Of a stretch of DNA of 64,000 bases, positions 1 through 15,000 are shown in pieces. The translations under genes were made by a program, and so were the position numbers. Below the pieces are notes generated by a model. The model was not told the DNA's origin. It was given only the letters and a program-made list of their open reading frames with translations, and made no database searches. Source of the DNA: Halichondria panicea (Eukaryota; Porifera; Demospongiae; Suberitida; Halichondriidae); the NCBI RefSeq assembly GCF_963675165.1, contig NC_087385.1:3658501-3722500 (forward strand). The letters run 5' to 3'. The first letter of the stretch is position 1, and each line of letters starts with the position of its first letter.

Positions 1-3000
1 GCTTACGCGTTGCACATAATTATTAAGGAGATAACGTTGATATTTGCCAAGTGATAGCTTTTGAAATTACTAAACTGGTCGTTTTAACAGACACATACCT
101 TGGCAGCCCACATTTCAGGGACCTCATTGTTGTAAATACTGTTGAACATAGTCTCCAGAGCTTCAGACATGACCACTAGGCCCTTCAGAGCCTTCTTCAA
201 GTCTTGCAGTGAGGAGTGGATCACTTTCAAGAGTCGGTTGTAGCGAATGACTTCCTGCACTAACACTGTATTCATGGATTCTGTGTACGTGACTGGGTAT
301 TTTTCCATGATGTCAGCTATGGGCAGTGGCTTAGGGACACTCTCCATCACTTTCTTCACAACATCCTCAACAACCTGCAAAGAGAGAGAAGTGGGTAAGC
401 TAATTAGAGTGACTACATTACCCCGCCAAGAGGAATGCCAGGAATTAATTAACTTATGTTTTACTGTAAAACAGAGTTCACCCTTTGCGCCCCTGGGTTT
501 TAACACCACTACTAGCTTGATCGTCTTTATTGGTTGACAACCAGCTTGAGAGAAGTGATCCAGGATTTAATTGCAACCTTTTATCGCATTCTTCAAAAGG
601 ACAGTAACCTTCTGTGGCTAAGGGTATAAATTGATGTACTGGTTTGCTGCACTAAGCTTTCCAAGCAGAACAACAAAAGCGCTAGCTGCTATATGCAGCA
701 AAGGTCAAAAACCCAGGATAAGAATGCTCATTAAAAGTGACCCTATTGACCCTGGCATTCCTACTCTGGAATAATGTTACACTAAGTAAACTATCAAGCG
801 AGATCAAAGCCCACAAGCCCTGCTGTCACACAAACGGAACAACCTGTAGGCATATCAAAGCATTCCATGGGGTTATATAATTATATGTACCGTATTACTA
901 GAATGTTTTGCGAGCATCAAACATTTGCGAATTTTGCGAGGGTTGATCAATTCACAACAATAAAATCCGCAAAACCTAAATTATTACTAGTAAATACACA
1001 CGATCCTTGTCAGAACGCAGATCGCAAAGGGTCAAATTTTCTGCTGATTTGGCTCATTTGCAAAGGTTTTTCATCAGCAAAATATTCTAGTAATACGGTA
1101 TATCACTGAACTCTGTGGTACACAGAGAGCTGTTCAATTTTCACCCTAGAAGAACTTGTACAAACAGAGACAGGCTATTTAGTATAGCTGTCGCAACCAC
1201 CACAGCCCTTGTCATGAACGAACTTACTAACACGGTATAATTACATGTATCACCGAGTTCTTGATCTGGTATAATAATTATATTCTACTTTTCCATGAGT
1301 AACCTGCACGACAAAGGATATAGTTACTCACATCTTCCCTAGAAGTTCCAGCGCCTGAAGTTGACTTTGGCTGCAGTTTCAGAATTCCTGAGAGTAGCTG
1401 AGAGGTCTCATTTAACGCAAAGGTGATATTGGCATTGTCGTGAAGTCCAAATATCTCAGGGTTGCTGTTGATAGGCAGGGAACGAATGTAGTTCATATAC
1501 GCCTGTGTGGACAGACGGGAGAAATAAAAATCAATTTGTTTGTTCATACATTTTTGTATGAAAGCTATTTAACTACAGTGTGATGAAAAAAGATATACAA
1601 TACTGAGTCGAGTCTCACTTTATAGTCAGCATCTGGTGGTAGCTGGTGAAAAACACCCGACTCCGAAAATAAGTAGGTCTCACTGAGAGCGTCCTGGCAG
1701 TAGTAATCGTTGAGGATATTCATGATGCAACGCCTGTCCCAGTCATCAGTTACACGACCACCATAGTTGATGTGCCCAGCTGTGTACTTCAAAACCTACA
1801 ACAGATTGAGAAAATTTGTTGACACTCAGTCACTGTGAAGATGAGTGCACATACGTAGAAACTGGATTATTAGCGCATGCGCGCAGAGATCTATACGCTT
1901 ATATTTGAGAATGCGCCTATAATGCAGTCATTTCGAGCCCCACCCAGCAACCGGATGTCTCTGTGATGAGTGCTGACTCGCAAACTGGCTAGAAAGTGAG
2001 CAAGCAAGGAAAGCAGGCAACCCTAACTGGATCTATATCATACTATTATGTTACAGTTCATTTTACAGTTCATTTACATCATTGAAATTCATATTATAAA
2101 AACGTTCATAATGACCAGGAACTTGGAATAAAAGGACCTCATCCATGTCTCACATTCTCTCAGTATGATCAGACAAGGTAACAGCATGTCTAGAGAGTCC
2201 TTCCAGATGGATATCACCAGCTATATTAGCTATCCTGCACTGTACAAGCTAACTAGCTCATAGATAAACAAAATTAGCTGAATCAATTCTAAAATTTCAC
2301 TAATAACCATCGCATAATTGGAAAAGCGCTTCAATTCGAGTATAAAAAGCCTGCAGTTGAGCATGCGCTTAAAAGAAAGATACACTTATAATCGAGTAAG
2401 CGCTAATAATCCAGTTTCTACGGTAATTATATCAGGTGTCAACATTAAACTACAACACCGTAATTGTGCTTCTAATCTCCACTAAATGATTACAAAAAGT
2501 TGTAACTACCTTGAACGGCATCTCTGAGTATTCGTCCAGAAACATGCTGAGCTGGCTGACACAGATCCTAAGGTCCCCATCCGTGAACTCATAGGGGATA
2601 TTGAATCCCAGAGCTCCAAACTTCTTCCTTTCCAGTGTCACACCGTGGAATACACACAGTGAGAAGAGCAGGAACTTGAAGTCAGATTGCTAGAGGTGGA
2701 ATAAGAGCTTACATAGTGTGGTGTAGTGTGATCACCATCAATCGCCTATAAAAGAATTTATGTACACAGACAGGAAGTACATGTACGTACATCACTCTAG
2801 ACTGGTGTGATTTCCGTTATAAAAAAGCTAGGTTTTCCACACGCATGACATGTAACAGCTATTTAATTTCTATTACAAATACCCATAATTAACCTTGGAG
2901 TTACTGCTGAGGAATTCATCATTGAACCCAATGAATGACTTAAGGAGATTGGCCTTGATCCCTCGAGGAGGCTCCATGGTCATTTTAGAGCTGTTCTGCA

Positions 3001-6000
3001 GTACTGACACAGGGAATTTGGGGCTAGGCATGCTAGTCAACCACAGCCGAAAATCACGATGCACCTGTAGCAAAAATGAGAATGTATTTACATATACAGT
3101 GTACATGTAGAAAGTTGAAGTTATCTAAAAGTCGGTTAGCAACTGAGAAGATAATGCACATGTAGGTAATAGGTATTTTTTTCATTGGAACTTAAGAGCA
3201 ATGGACACATTTTCATACATTACATTTGTGCTGAGTATATTTGCACTACCTAGAAGCCATACATTACCTTGTCTCCATCGATTTGCTCGATAAGTCTCTC
3301 GAGAGTGGGCATCCAGCTAGGGGAGAGATGGCAGTTTTGGAAGAAAACCCAGCGACCTCGATCCATGGCCTGTCTCATCATAGCTTCTGCCCTGGGACCT
3401 TGACCCTGACCCAGGGAGATGGCAGACAATTTCTTCTGGAACTTCATCTATTAAGGTGTGAGATGTTGAGTGAGTTGGGCCCTCATAATGTTGAACTTTG
3501 TCACAGTTCAAAATCTCATTATACCAAGTGGATCTTGTATAACCAGCTATTAAAAAGAAGTTCCTGGCATACTTGAAAGCCTAAATGAAGCCATAATTTA
3601 CCACAGGACTTTTTATGAGAAAAGCTGAGGTTTTCTAGCTGTACCCAATAGGATATGTTGCTTAGAGATAACATGTCGTAATGTTGTAAGCATAATTATT
3701 CCAATTTACCCAAAGTATTGCAATAGCATAGCTAAGTCGCTTGAAGAACCAATTAAGGGAAAATAGAGTCTTACTACCTAGGGCACAAATGTCCACTTTG
3801 GCAGACAAAACGTTTCTGATAGTTGTTTAACGATTGCTATTTGCTCCAGTCATGGTTTTTCAAATTGACTTTGGCTATAGTGACAATACATTGTTAGTTA
3901 GCAGTTTTACAGACCTCCTCCGCAAACTTGTAGAGGTCAGCGGCTGGGTCAGTGCCAGCAGAGAGCACAAAAATGAGTGGTGTTGTAGTGGATGAATCCT
4001 TGAACACCAAACCCAGCTCTGCGGTCTGGGGCTCAATGAAACGCTGGCCCAACTTGCTGGCCACAAAATCCTGAGGTGAAGGGTTACATACTGGTGGGCA
4101 GTACAAACATAAATGAATACCTACTAAGCATCAGTGCTCATGCGTCGTTAAGACAGACAACAAATACATACAGGACTGTAATTGCTTAGTCAACACAATG
4201 AGTGTATTATAAATGCAAGAAAAAGCATGTGACTCAGGGTTCTTCCAGAGCAGGTACCTGCATGGCGTTAGTGAGTTTATCAGCACGCACACCCTTGACC
4301 ATTAGCAGTTTCTGGAACTCATCCAAATCGGTGGCCCAGTGACCTGGTAAAGGTTCTCTGTGTGGCTCATTGCTATCAAACATCCTCTTGAAACCCTCTA
4401 TGTTGTCCAGGAACTCTTCAGGCAGTGTGGCCAGGCATGGCAGAGCAGTGAGACCGAGCAGATCCATCCACATGCGATCTGATATCCAGTTTGGAGCAGG
4501 ATTGGGAAGCTGTTTGGGGATGGTCGTACCTCCAGCTATTAGGTGACGCCATTCATCCTATATACGTGTATTAAAATAATGAGTGATTTACACCAACAGT
4601 GTTGGGAAAACATAATACGTACGTAACTGTGGCCTAAAAGCGCATTTGTTGCCTTTTGACCTCTGAGATCAAAAGAAATGCAGTGCCCAAATAATTATAT
4701 TGCGTTGTGGGAAAGTCAACAAAATATGGTTTCAAGGCAACAGAGTAGTTGTTACATGGCAATTCCTGCCACAAACAGTTTATTGGCCCTTGTGTATATA
4801 GTGGTCTCAGGGGGGGGGGGGGGTAGGCTGACCACAATCCATTGCCATGTAATAATAACTATTACCAAGGGTGTATAAAAACTTTTTTAGATATTACTGT
4901 ACTTTTCCACCGCCCACTTCAGTTTTTGCTCGCAAGCTGTTGCATGCCCTCTCTCTTTTATACACCCTTGCTATTACATGCAAAGAAAACATCAACACAA
5001 TGGCAGTGTAATAACAATTATTATGTACACTCTACACACGTACCATATTAATTTTATTGTCATTCTGCAAGATCCGTGCACAGAGTAGGAATGAGAAGAG
5101 GAGCTTGTGTTTCTCAAACAAGGAACGACACACATTGGAATAGAGACTGAAGGTGAAGTACTCATTGATATTGTGGATACGTTCCTCAAGGTAATCTGAA
5201 AAGAGACAAGGAGACAAGGGTTTTATACATTATTATTCCAAAACACTTTCAGTCACATCACATGGAACAAAGGGCAAAAGAATGGTAACAAGCTTGTGCG
5301 AACGACCACTGTAATGGACCTAATACTAATTATTGGAAGATACCACTTTAAGGTTTAAAAGGACCTATACGTAATCGTCAGTTACATGCCCTTGGTTACA
5401 CAAACTTAAGGTAGCGCACCTGACTTCTCAGCGGAGGCTATAGAGCCAAGGAAGATGCGAATATACCATTCAAGGGAGTACTGATACATGGGGTCGATGC
5501 TGGACAAATCAGTGGTACAGAAAAAGAGGAGTTGAGTGCGAGTTGCCACTGGGATGTACTTGCTACGGGTCTCATCAATCTCCACCTCAGTTTTTTCAGC
5601 ATCTGCCACTTTAGCCTGTAATAAAAAGCAGCTTGCATGCACACTGTACATGTACTGCGCATGACATAACTACCGTAAGCAAGACATTTTCAAGGAAGAA
5701 AACGCTCACAGTTCTAATATGGCACTCAACGAATGTTAAACAATACTGTATTAGTTGTGTGCTTTTTAAAGTATACGAAGTAAGTAGCTTGCTCACGGAT
5801 ATCTCCTGTGACTTTATCTTAGAGGCCTCAAGTACTTTGATAAGGTCCACATCATCCACAGGGTTACCCTCCGCATTGCTGAGACGATAAAGAATCTGGT
5901 CCTCTATCTCTTTAAGCTCCTGCTTCATCTTGGCATTACTCACAATTAGTGCATTCTTGGCCTCTTCCAGATCAGGCCTCTCCTCTGCCACCACTATACC

Positions 6001-9000
6001 GAGGAGTTGGTCCTCCAGACCACTGTGGCCATGTTATAGTGTGTGAATGAGGTTGAACGTCAACTTACAATAAATAAGCCACAAAACTGACCTTGGAGAG
6101 AGGGTAAAGTTTACAAGGGTGACCTTGGTGGAAACCTCTGGGGTGTAGTGAGGGTTGGGAAGCTTGGTGGTGATATAGAATCTGGGGAGAGACTAGTATG
6201 GTAGCTAGCCCTAACACAACGATGCAACTCACTTGAAATCATCGTGGTATGGGATGACAGAATCTCCCAGTTTGATGACAGTGCTGCCAGCCTGTTTGAA
6301 GGTTTGTTGTAACAATATGGGCTCCAATGCAGGGTCTAGCTCTTCAGCTACATTCTCCAGCAAGCAAGGCTTCCCAAAACGAACGGCATTTTCTAAGCTA
6401 CGGAGGAAGTCCTTATCAGTGAGTTTGACCACATCCAAACCCTTGTCCTTTTCCTGATGTATGCGTGTAAGTCACGTCACGTACAGTTGCACAAGGAATA
6501 ACATATATTATCACATACGGACATTATTATCTGACAACTACCCACTCACTCACCATGTTTTTGACCCATTTGTTGGCCTGTCCCTGAGGGTCAATGAAGA
6601 GTGGCCATCTTCGTGAGAATTGAACTATGATACCATTCTCCACAGACAGAGTGTCTCTTGGTAGACCAGCTATCTGCCAGTTTCTGATCTTAACTGGGTC
6701 TGCCAGGATTGAAAACAGGTTGGCACCCTCTGTGTGAGGCACCTTGGAAATTATTAAGGACGCTTGCCATGATTCGACTAATGCTACACGATATTCTCCC
6801 TGTGTGTGAGGGGAAATAAAATGAAAGCTTTGAACTATAAATATTGATATAGTCAACTGGCTATAAGATCATACCCCAATATCGAGAGTGTTGCACATAA
6901 AACACTGGAATTGACAGACAAATCATGTGATCAAAATGCAGCACTTTTATTACTGGATAACAGCGACACAATTGCAGAAATCGACATTCTGCTAAGCATG
7001 CACTTGTGGTCCAAACATTAATTTTCTCTTTTAGCTGCCAAATAGCACCCAGACTCACAGTGAACGATCCAAGGTAAGCCACCACTCCAGCACACATCAT
7101 GACATCACCAATAACATTGACCAGGAGTTTGTCAAAGTTGTCTACTGACTCTTTCCAACGGATCTTCTCATCAGCCAGACCTCCAATGAGCTGTGTTATA
7201 TGAGTATAATAAGATAGTACACTATGTCCAATGTAGCCATTATTTTTTAAGCAGTACACCTCAATACAAGCACAGATAAAGCTTGTACAATTGGTAGTGG
7301 TGCATGTAATATCTCAAGGTATATGACTGTCAGGTATGTGCATTAAACTGACCTTCTCAGCTCTTGTTAGTCTGGCAGCACAGAGATCACACTTTTCCTT
7401 GAGCTCTTCTTTCTTGGCCACACACTCCTTGTACTTCGCCTGCAGAGCAGCTATCCCCTCCTCCACCTCCCTCAATCGTGTTTTGGCATCATTCAGCAGC
7501 TTAAGAGTATTGTCGAGACTTTCCTTGGCCTCTTTTAGGGCAGCCTAAAAATTATGAGGAAACAGTGAATTACATAAGTTTATAGTGTAGCATGTTACAT
7601 GTAGCTGTGTTGAGGAACTCACAATTAAAAGTACACAATTAAAAGCACTTAAACGCTAGTACAGTGTTTTTATAAGACAGTAATCATTGAACACGTGTAC
7701 ACCTACATTGTAGATGGAATGCAAATGTAACACAATAGCATACACTTAAGCAGTAACTCACCCTCTTTGGAGCCACAGCCCTGGACACAAAGTGGAACTT
7801 GTGCATGGCTCTCACCCACTGACAGATGGATGTACATGCTTTAGACACCTTGGAGATATTTTCTGTTGAAAAATCAGGATTGTCAATGTACGGCTGAATC
7901 TTTGTGATGACACTGTCTGGAATATTATCACGATCAAATTTGTAAAGACTGTCCAAAAACTTTGCTGGTTCTTGCAGTGCGGCTTTTCCTACTTCCCAAT
8001 AGTCGTCGATCTTGACTCCTGGCTTTTCTCCAGGCACCTTTTTGGGTTTGATCTCCTTCATGATGCACACAGCATCTATGACCAGCTTGACACCCATAGG
8101 GGGCCTCTGCAGAGCTCGCACCTAGAGCATTTTTATGGAGTAATGACATATTAACAACGATTGGTAAAGATCATCAAATGTTGTTGTTTGAATTTGAAAA
8201 ACACACCTCTACAACATCATTCTTGTTCAGTGACTTTAGACTAGCGAGGGCAGCATCTAACATAGGCAATGCCTCATCCAGGTCCTTCTGAGCATCGTCA
8301 GCAATAGCCTGGGTCTTCTCAGCTTTAACAGTCGCTTCCTCCTCCTCTGTCTGGACCACAGCCTTTGTCTCATTGGCCACCACAGAGTCCTTTTGGATCT
8401 GCTCCATCATCTGTTCAGTCTCAATCTACATGCAAGGACCAAAATTGTGAAAAGATTGCGGTGAGCTACAGAATGTATCAGTAAACATTATCTGACCGTA
8501 ATGAACAATTTTAAAGGTGTGATTTAGCAACTGGATTATTTTAGAGAGGAATGATACTGCATATAATTATGATCCCCTAGCATACAGAGGGGGGGGGGCA
8601 TACCCCCAAGCCCCCCGAACTTGGCAGAGGAAGTATAGCACGCGTGCCTCGATTTAGCAATTAGCCTCTGCAATAACGTTGAGCGTGGGCGGATAATCTA
8701 GGCACAATTCCGCCCACGCTCAACGCTATTGCAGAGGCTAATTGCTAAATCGAGGCATGCATGTCAGACCTCCTTGGAAAAATTCGGGTTTCAACATTTC
8801 GCCCTCTCTAAGAATTGTCCTGAAATAAATCCGGTGAGCCCAAGGGTTGCATATAATTATAGTCACAATTCCACTCGACAAAAACAAACACCAGATGATT
8901 ATGACATAGACACATGTATGCACATACCTGAGCCGCCTCCAGTTGTGGCTGCATTTCTTCCAGCTCTTCCTGAAGCTTGCCTACTTCACCAGCTGTTGTT

Positions 9001-12000
9001 AATAGCTGCGAAGAAACAACGTAATTACTCCCCTTTGTACAAACTATTAATATCTCACCTTATCTAATCCAATCTTAGTTCTGTCTCTCTGCGTGCTCAG
9101 CTCCGTTTGTTTCATCTTAGCCATTTTACTAAATATTCCAAGAAGCTCCAGATAAGATGTGGGAGTGACGTAGTTATATCGTGACAGCTCAGCCTTGTAC
9201 TGGAATGACTTTTTTGCAACCGACTGATGAATGACTACACAGGTATCAACCTAGAGTGGGAGGTACGTACTTCCGTAGTTAAATCACATTTAAGATGTAG
9301 AGCAAATATGTGTCATCCGGTTCAATTTTTGCATCTACATAAATTATGGTATTATGAACCTCCACCACTATACCGTACGGGTGAAAAATTGTCGAGATAT
9401 TTTTAATTTCGCACTATTCGTGGGTGGCTGCAGAACACGAAAATTAGAACCCGTGGAAGGCTTCGTATGCGCATGCGAAATAGGTGCCACACTCTACTCC
9501 ACAAAATTTACTATCCGCGAAATTTTCTAAATAAGACAAAATTTTACACCCTCAACATTTTCTACCATACTGGTAGAGATAACTAGCTTACCAGCCCTGG
9601 TATGGTGTCAGGATTTTCAATCTCAGTGATCTCCTGTATAAAGTTTTGAGCCACTGACTTGAGAGCCTCATCAGGCCACTCAGAGAACCAGTCTATAGTG
9701 CAACAGTTCACAAAGCTGGGGAACTGACGGAGACGGGAGCGGAATACCTCTCCAATAGGACTGGGTGTGTGTTATCGTGTGGTGTGTTAGTGTATATATT
9801 TGCAGGACAGATTATTTGTGCTACGTAATTTTCTGGTTGTATTCAATGCTGCTCCTAAGATAAAACATGTACATGTACATGTATGGCATGCACATCGCTG
9901 CAACTACAGTATACACTTACCTCATGCAAATGACTACATGGATGTTGCTCTTGACCCTCTTCGTGTAAGCTGAGAACAGGTTGGACTTTGTAGGTTGCAG
10001 CCCAGCATCTTGTACCAGAGGCTTCATGTCGTTATAGATCCGGTCCATATCCTCTAATGCGTATATGTTAGGCACATCACCAGAGTTGAGGATATTGTTC
10101 AAGTCTTCCAACATAGATTCACTCTTAATTTGAGTGTCAGAGAATAGAAACACTACTTGAGTGTTCTCAGCACCAGCTTTCATGAGGCAGTTCCTGATGT
10201 CCTCCCTCCATTCAGTTGTGCCATAGTTCTTGGAAAGCTCAATTTGGAACAGATCATACTCTGCCCTGAAAATGAACCACGTACCATGAACATTAAATTG
10301 CACATAATTATGTAGATACATGTACTTCTAGATGATTATCTTCCAGGTACAACACAACAACGTAAAACCTAGGAAGCACAAACTTGTGAAGGATCTACAC
10401 AATTTAGCTTACATGTGAGCGGAGAGTCTTGTCAAGCTCTGTCTGCCACTACCTCCCACACCAAGTAGCAGTGCATTGCCTAAAGGCTGACGAATGATTC
10501 TGGAAATACGACACACATGACGTAGAGCATCCAAAAACAGAACTAGCTTCATCTGAGCTGTATTAATCTGGTTGTAGTCATCAAGGTACTCCTCACAGAT
10601 TTTCTTCATCTACATGTATGTGAGATGTATCAAAGTATTACATGTTTGTCCTTTGTACAAGGCTGTGCACAACCAGAGATTGTGCCTACATGTACGTCCA
10701 AAATTACGCCCACCCCCGCTTTTAGTGAAAATTCCTACGCCTACGACCGGATATGATATTTTGGGTTTGATTGGCAGATTCATTATCCTCGAGACAGAAC
10801 TGCATACTAGTCATTAGATTCAAGGTAGTGACCGCTATTTAACCACAGCAATTTTCTGCCACCTTGCTATTTCGACCAACCTGCACTGTCCCAAGGGTGA
10901 CCGGATTAACGAGAGTTCACGGTAAGCTAATTTGCTTAAAATACGACCACCAGAAAGAAAGTGATGCCATCAGTCACGATGAGAGTGAATCATGCAGTTT
11001 TACCATAGAAGAGAGAGGGATTGAAAACAAAACACCCTCGTGTTACATCTGTGCTTCGAAGGTTTTAATCGAGGCACGTGGGAAGGCTAAACATGAATAA
11101 ATTGCTTTAGTGTCCGTAAAAAAGGGGGTCTTTAGAAATGTATGCATTGGCTTCTCAGGTTTTCTAGAAGCGAAACACGGATGGTCCAATGTAAATATCA
11201 TGTGAGCCGCTTTCGTTGCCAATCCCTCTCTCTTCATCTATGGTCTGGCAAGCATGTTAAAAAAATGGTTTCTTTGTGTAAGAGCGGTTAGCTCTGAATA
11301 GATATCTGCTTCTCTAATTGCTCCTATTTGCCAGTGTTAGAGACAAGGAACAACCCTAATGAGACTAACTGATGACAATTGACGACTGATGTACACTTTT
11401 CTTTATACCTAGCTACATGTACCACTAACCATAATAATTGACTATTGACTCATTGTGTAACTGAAATTTTAAGCGCTGGCATCTCAGTCTAACTAGTGGA
11501 AATAATTTCGAGGCAATCATCTGGGTGGGCGTAAATTTGAGACAAATACAAGCCCATTCTACCTATAAGTTGCTGTGTAGCATGAAATTTGGGTGAGCGT
11601 AATCTCGGTAGAATAGAAGCTGTAGAATTATTATGATGTACACACACACACACACACACCTTTTCATAGTCCGTAATCTCATCATAGACCTTGACATCAG
11701 CATTGGGGGCCATGAAGTCCCCATAAAGGAGGATACCTTCTCCAAGGATATCGTCGGGGCTGGACTTAAACTCATCGGAAAGTCGACCCCGAAGGAGCTG
11801 TTGAAACCATTGTCTGTCCTCAGTACTGACCAAACGGTCCTCAAACACCCTACCACATTCATGGCACCACAGCTTGAGTAGGGATGGCAGCTCCTATGGG
11901 GAATTATTAGAGAAGCCGGTAGCTATAGTTGGTACAGTTAATAGGTAGGGCTAGGCTGGACTATAATTCCAGTGACTACAACTTTTAACTGACCTTGATT

Positions 12001-15000
12001 CTTGTAGATGTTACCATAAGCATTCCCTGAAAGACTTTAGAGAGGTCCCTGAGGTTGAAGGTGTAGTGTGACTTGGCAGGGGTGGGTAGTAGCTCAGTGG
12101 TAATAGTGGTGTAGACCTTGATGGTGGCTTTCACTAATGTGAGGATGGTTGCCTCGGCATCAGGGAAGCTCGTCAGCCATGAGTTCATTATGGCAGAAAA
12201 TATCCTATAGGGTATGAAAGCAAAATACCAGTGATTAAGTACCGTATAGCGGGTAATTTTCGTGGGCAAGCTGACCTCCACGAAATTTTAACGTAGGCGT
12301 GGCTTACCTGAACGTAGGAATGCAGTGCAGGCAACAAGACTAAACGAAATTTTTACTCACGAAAACCACCGTTTCTCGAGTTGAATGAATTTTTTACCCC
12401 ACGAAAATTACCGTATATCTTCTAATTTATCGGACAGCAAAAAATACTTATTTTGGAAATTGTCCGGGTATAATTGGAACAGATTTTTATAGAGCATGCA
12501 AAGTGTCCGGAATAATTAGAACAAGCAAGCAGCTGCATGCGAGCTAGCTAAGTTTAATAGAACAGTGTGCGACTGAATAGTTGCACTAGCTATCTAAAAC
12601 TAGCTCTCAAAGCTATCTAACTGTAGCACTCTAAGTCTTACTTGCCGTCTATGAATGAAACTCAACTTTTCAAGGGTATTGTCCGGATATTTAGAACAAA
12701 TGTAATATTAAAGCACTGGAGTGTCCGTTGTATTAGAACAACGAAAATCGCCCAAAAGAGTGTCCGGGGTAATTAGAAGTGTCCGATAAATTAGAAGATA
12801 TACGGTACCCGCTATACGTAAATTCTCTGGATTAGTATCAAACTCAGTTTCATATACATAATTATATACATGTAGCCTGCTTGGTTATGTGTACATAAGA
12901 ACAGGAACGAAAACGTACATCAGTTCATGGAAAATTATCGCACGGATATAGATTTAACCTTTCTTTAGAAGAATCTTCAAGTTCAGTGAAGGATAGGATG
13001 TTAAAGTGCCTCTGAAGTCGAGGGGTGATGGGGTTCCTGCCTCCACCAGGAGGTCCCATGGCACACACAAATGAAATATCCACTAATTTACGAAATGATC
13101 CGATTGCTTTCCTGTCGTACCACCCACCATGGTCCATCCATTGTCTGACCAGCTCTATGGGAGGCTGGGCCCCGTACACCTCCAAGGCTGGCATGTTAAG
13201 ATCATCAATGAAAAGGATGAACTTCTTGCCAAGAGGAGGACCAAATATTCCCTTGCGCCTGAAGTGGTCAGACAAAATCAAGAGTAAAGCAAACATGAAA
13301 ACAGAACAAATAACACGAGTGATGAGATGAAAACACTACTGATACACTGTATACAGTATACATGTACCAACTCCAAATTTATGAACGTCAAATAAAGAAC
13401 ACCTTTTGTCCAACTTTGAGTCTATGATGTCCTGTGTCTGGTTGGCTGATGTCTGGGCAGAGAAGGCAATGAAGTGGGAAAGGTAGGTAGAGGACATGCC
13501 TCTAAGGAGCTTGTCGGAGGTGGTCAGAGTCTTGCCAGTACCAGTGGGCCCCACACACAAAACCTGATAACATATATAAAACAGTCTTAAAATTGAACAG
13601 AACTGCGAATACAAATCCTAAATATAAACATATACAGACACAATGTACAAAATTGGATGTGAAAAGCCATTATAATACTACGTACATACACGGTTCACCA
13701 CCTGCTTAGAACTATTGATGAGTAGTTCCAATAAAAAGTGAGCTCTGACAGTGTCTATTGTGGGAACAATGATATCGGAGAATCTCATGGTAGGGTCCAC
13801 CACAAACTCAGGCTTGTCCTCCATCCACCCAATCCAACGAATCTGAGCCTTATTTTTCTTCTTGTCATCGTCGTCATCGTCTTCTCTCTTGCTGGCTCCC
13901 CCGTCATCGAGACGGTAGTTGTACACTATACTACCCTCTGGAAAAGGCATTTTGATCTGTATGGGGGAATGTGATAGCTCAAAATAAATAACACGTACCG
14001 TGCTGTAGAGCTAGAATTATAATTATGAGAGCATAATTTTAAGGCTCTAAAAATATTATGCTCGATTAAACACCATAATTTCAATGGGATTGTGAACCAT
14101 GGAACAGTATAGGAACTACTAGAACAGTGGGAACCTCTATAGGAATGCTAACTCAGCATCTTTCGTGGGGTCTTATATAAAGTATCAACCGGGATTGTAC
14201 AGACTGAACCTTAATAAAAGCGAGGTGCAATAATTATGTGCAATATATACAACATGGTAGCCGCTCACATAAATCAATTATCTAGCGCTTTTTCACTTGA
14301 ACGCCGCAGACTGGAACCTCCAGCCTAATTATCATTACGTTGATTTCATAAGTAGAACACAAATCGCTTCAAATTCCCTTGTGTATTTTCCACTACACCC
14401 CCCGAAAGGAAACATAATGTTAAGGAATGTTGTGCAATTTCTCTTATAGTGGGTGCATAAGTAATTTTGTGCGACAGAAATATTATCAATGCTCATATGA
14501 ATGCAGACACATGTTGCTAAACTGGTTGTGATGGGGTAACGATAATCACCTTGTCCACGACAATACACTAGCTATACTTTGTAATTATCTGTGACTAAAC
14601 AGATGAAAGCACATGCACAACAAGTTATCAGAGACGTTGGGTGTTGTAACATAATATTGCAATAATATTGTTGAGTAATTTGAGCATTTGATCAAATTGG
14701 ACACTCAAGAGAGTATGTCACCATTTATGGCAATGGGATAACTGTAAACAATATTCACCTTGCGTATGTGTGGGCAATAACCTTGACAACATTGGCTTGA
14801 ATTCAGATAATGAATAATGTTAACAGACACACCCACTAAAAAGCAGCAGAGAAGTGTACATATAGCTGTTCAAATGGCTGTAAGACAAAAGTTTTACTCA
14901 GGAGGGCCTGTACAAGACAAAGAGCAAAAGTATGCCTTCAAAAGTATTAAGCTACTGAAGGAACAGGCCCTCGGTACTGGAGTCGTGTTTAAAGCCAAAT

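Noticed and set aside
4810-4823. Long G run as a regulatory quadruplex
   Set aside because: A single homopolymer in an intron gives no support for a function.
9592-10609. Arginine in the AAA4 P-loop (GVGGSGRQ) as a sign of a dead motor
   Set aside because: The same substitution is normal for this dynein group; AAA1 and AAA3 are intact.
10864-11100. 79-residue plus-strand frame in a dynein intron
   Set aside because: No homology that I recognise, odd composition, and it lies between short inverted repeats. Most likely repeat sequence.
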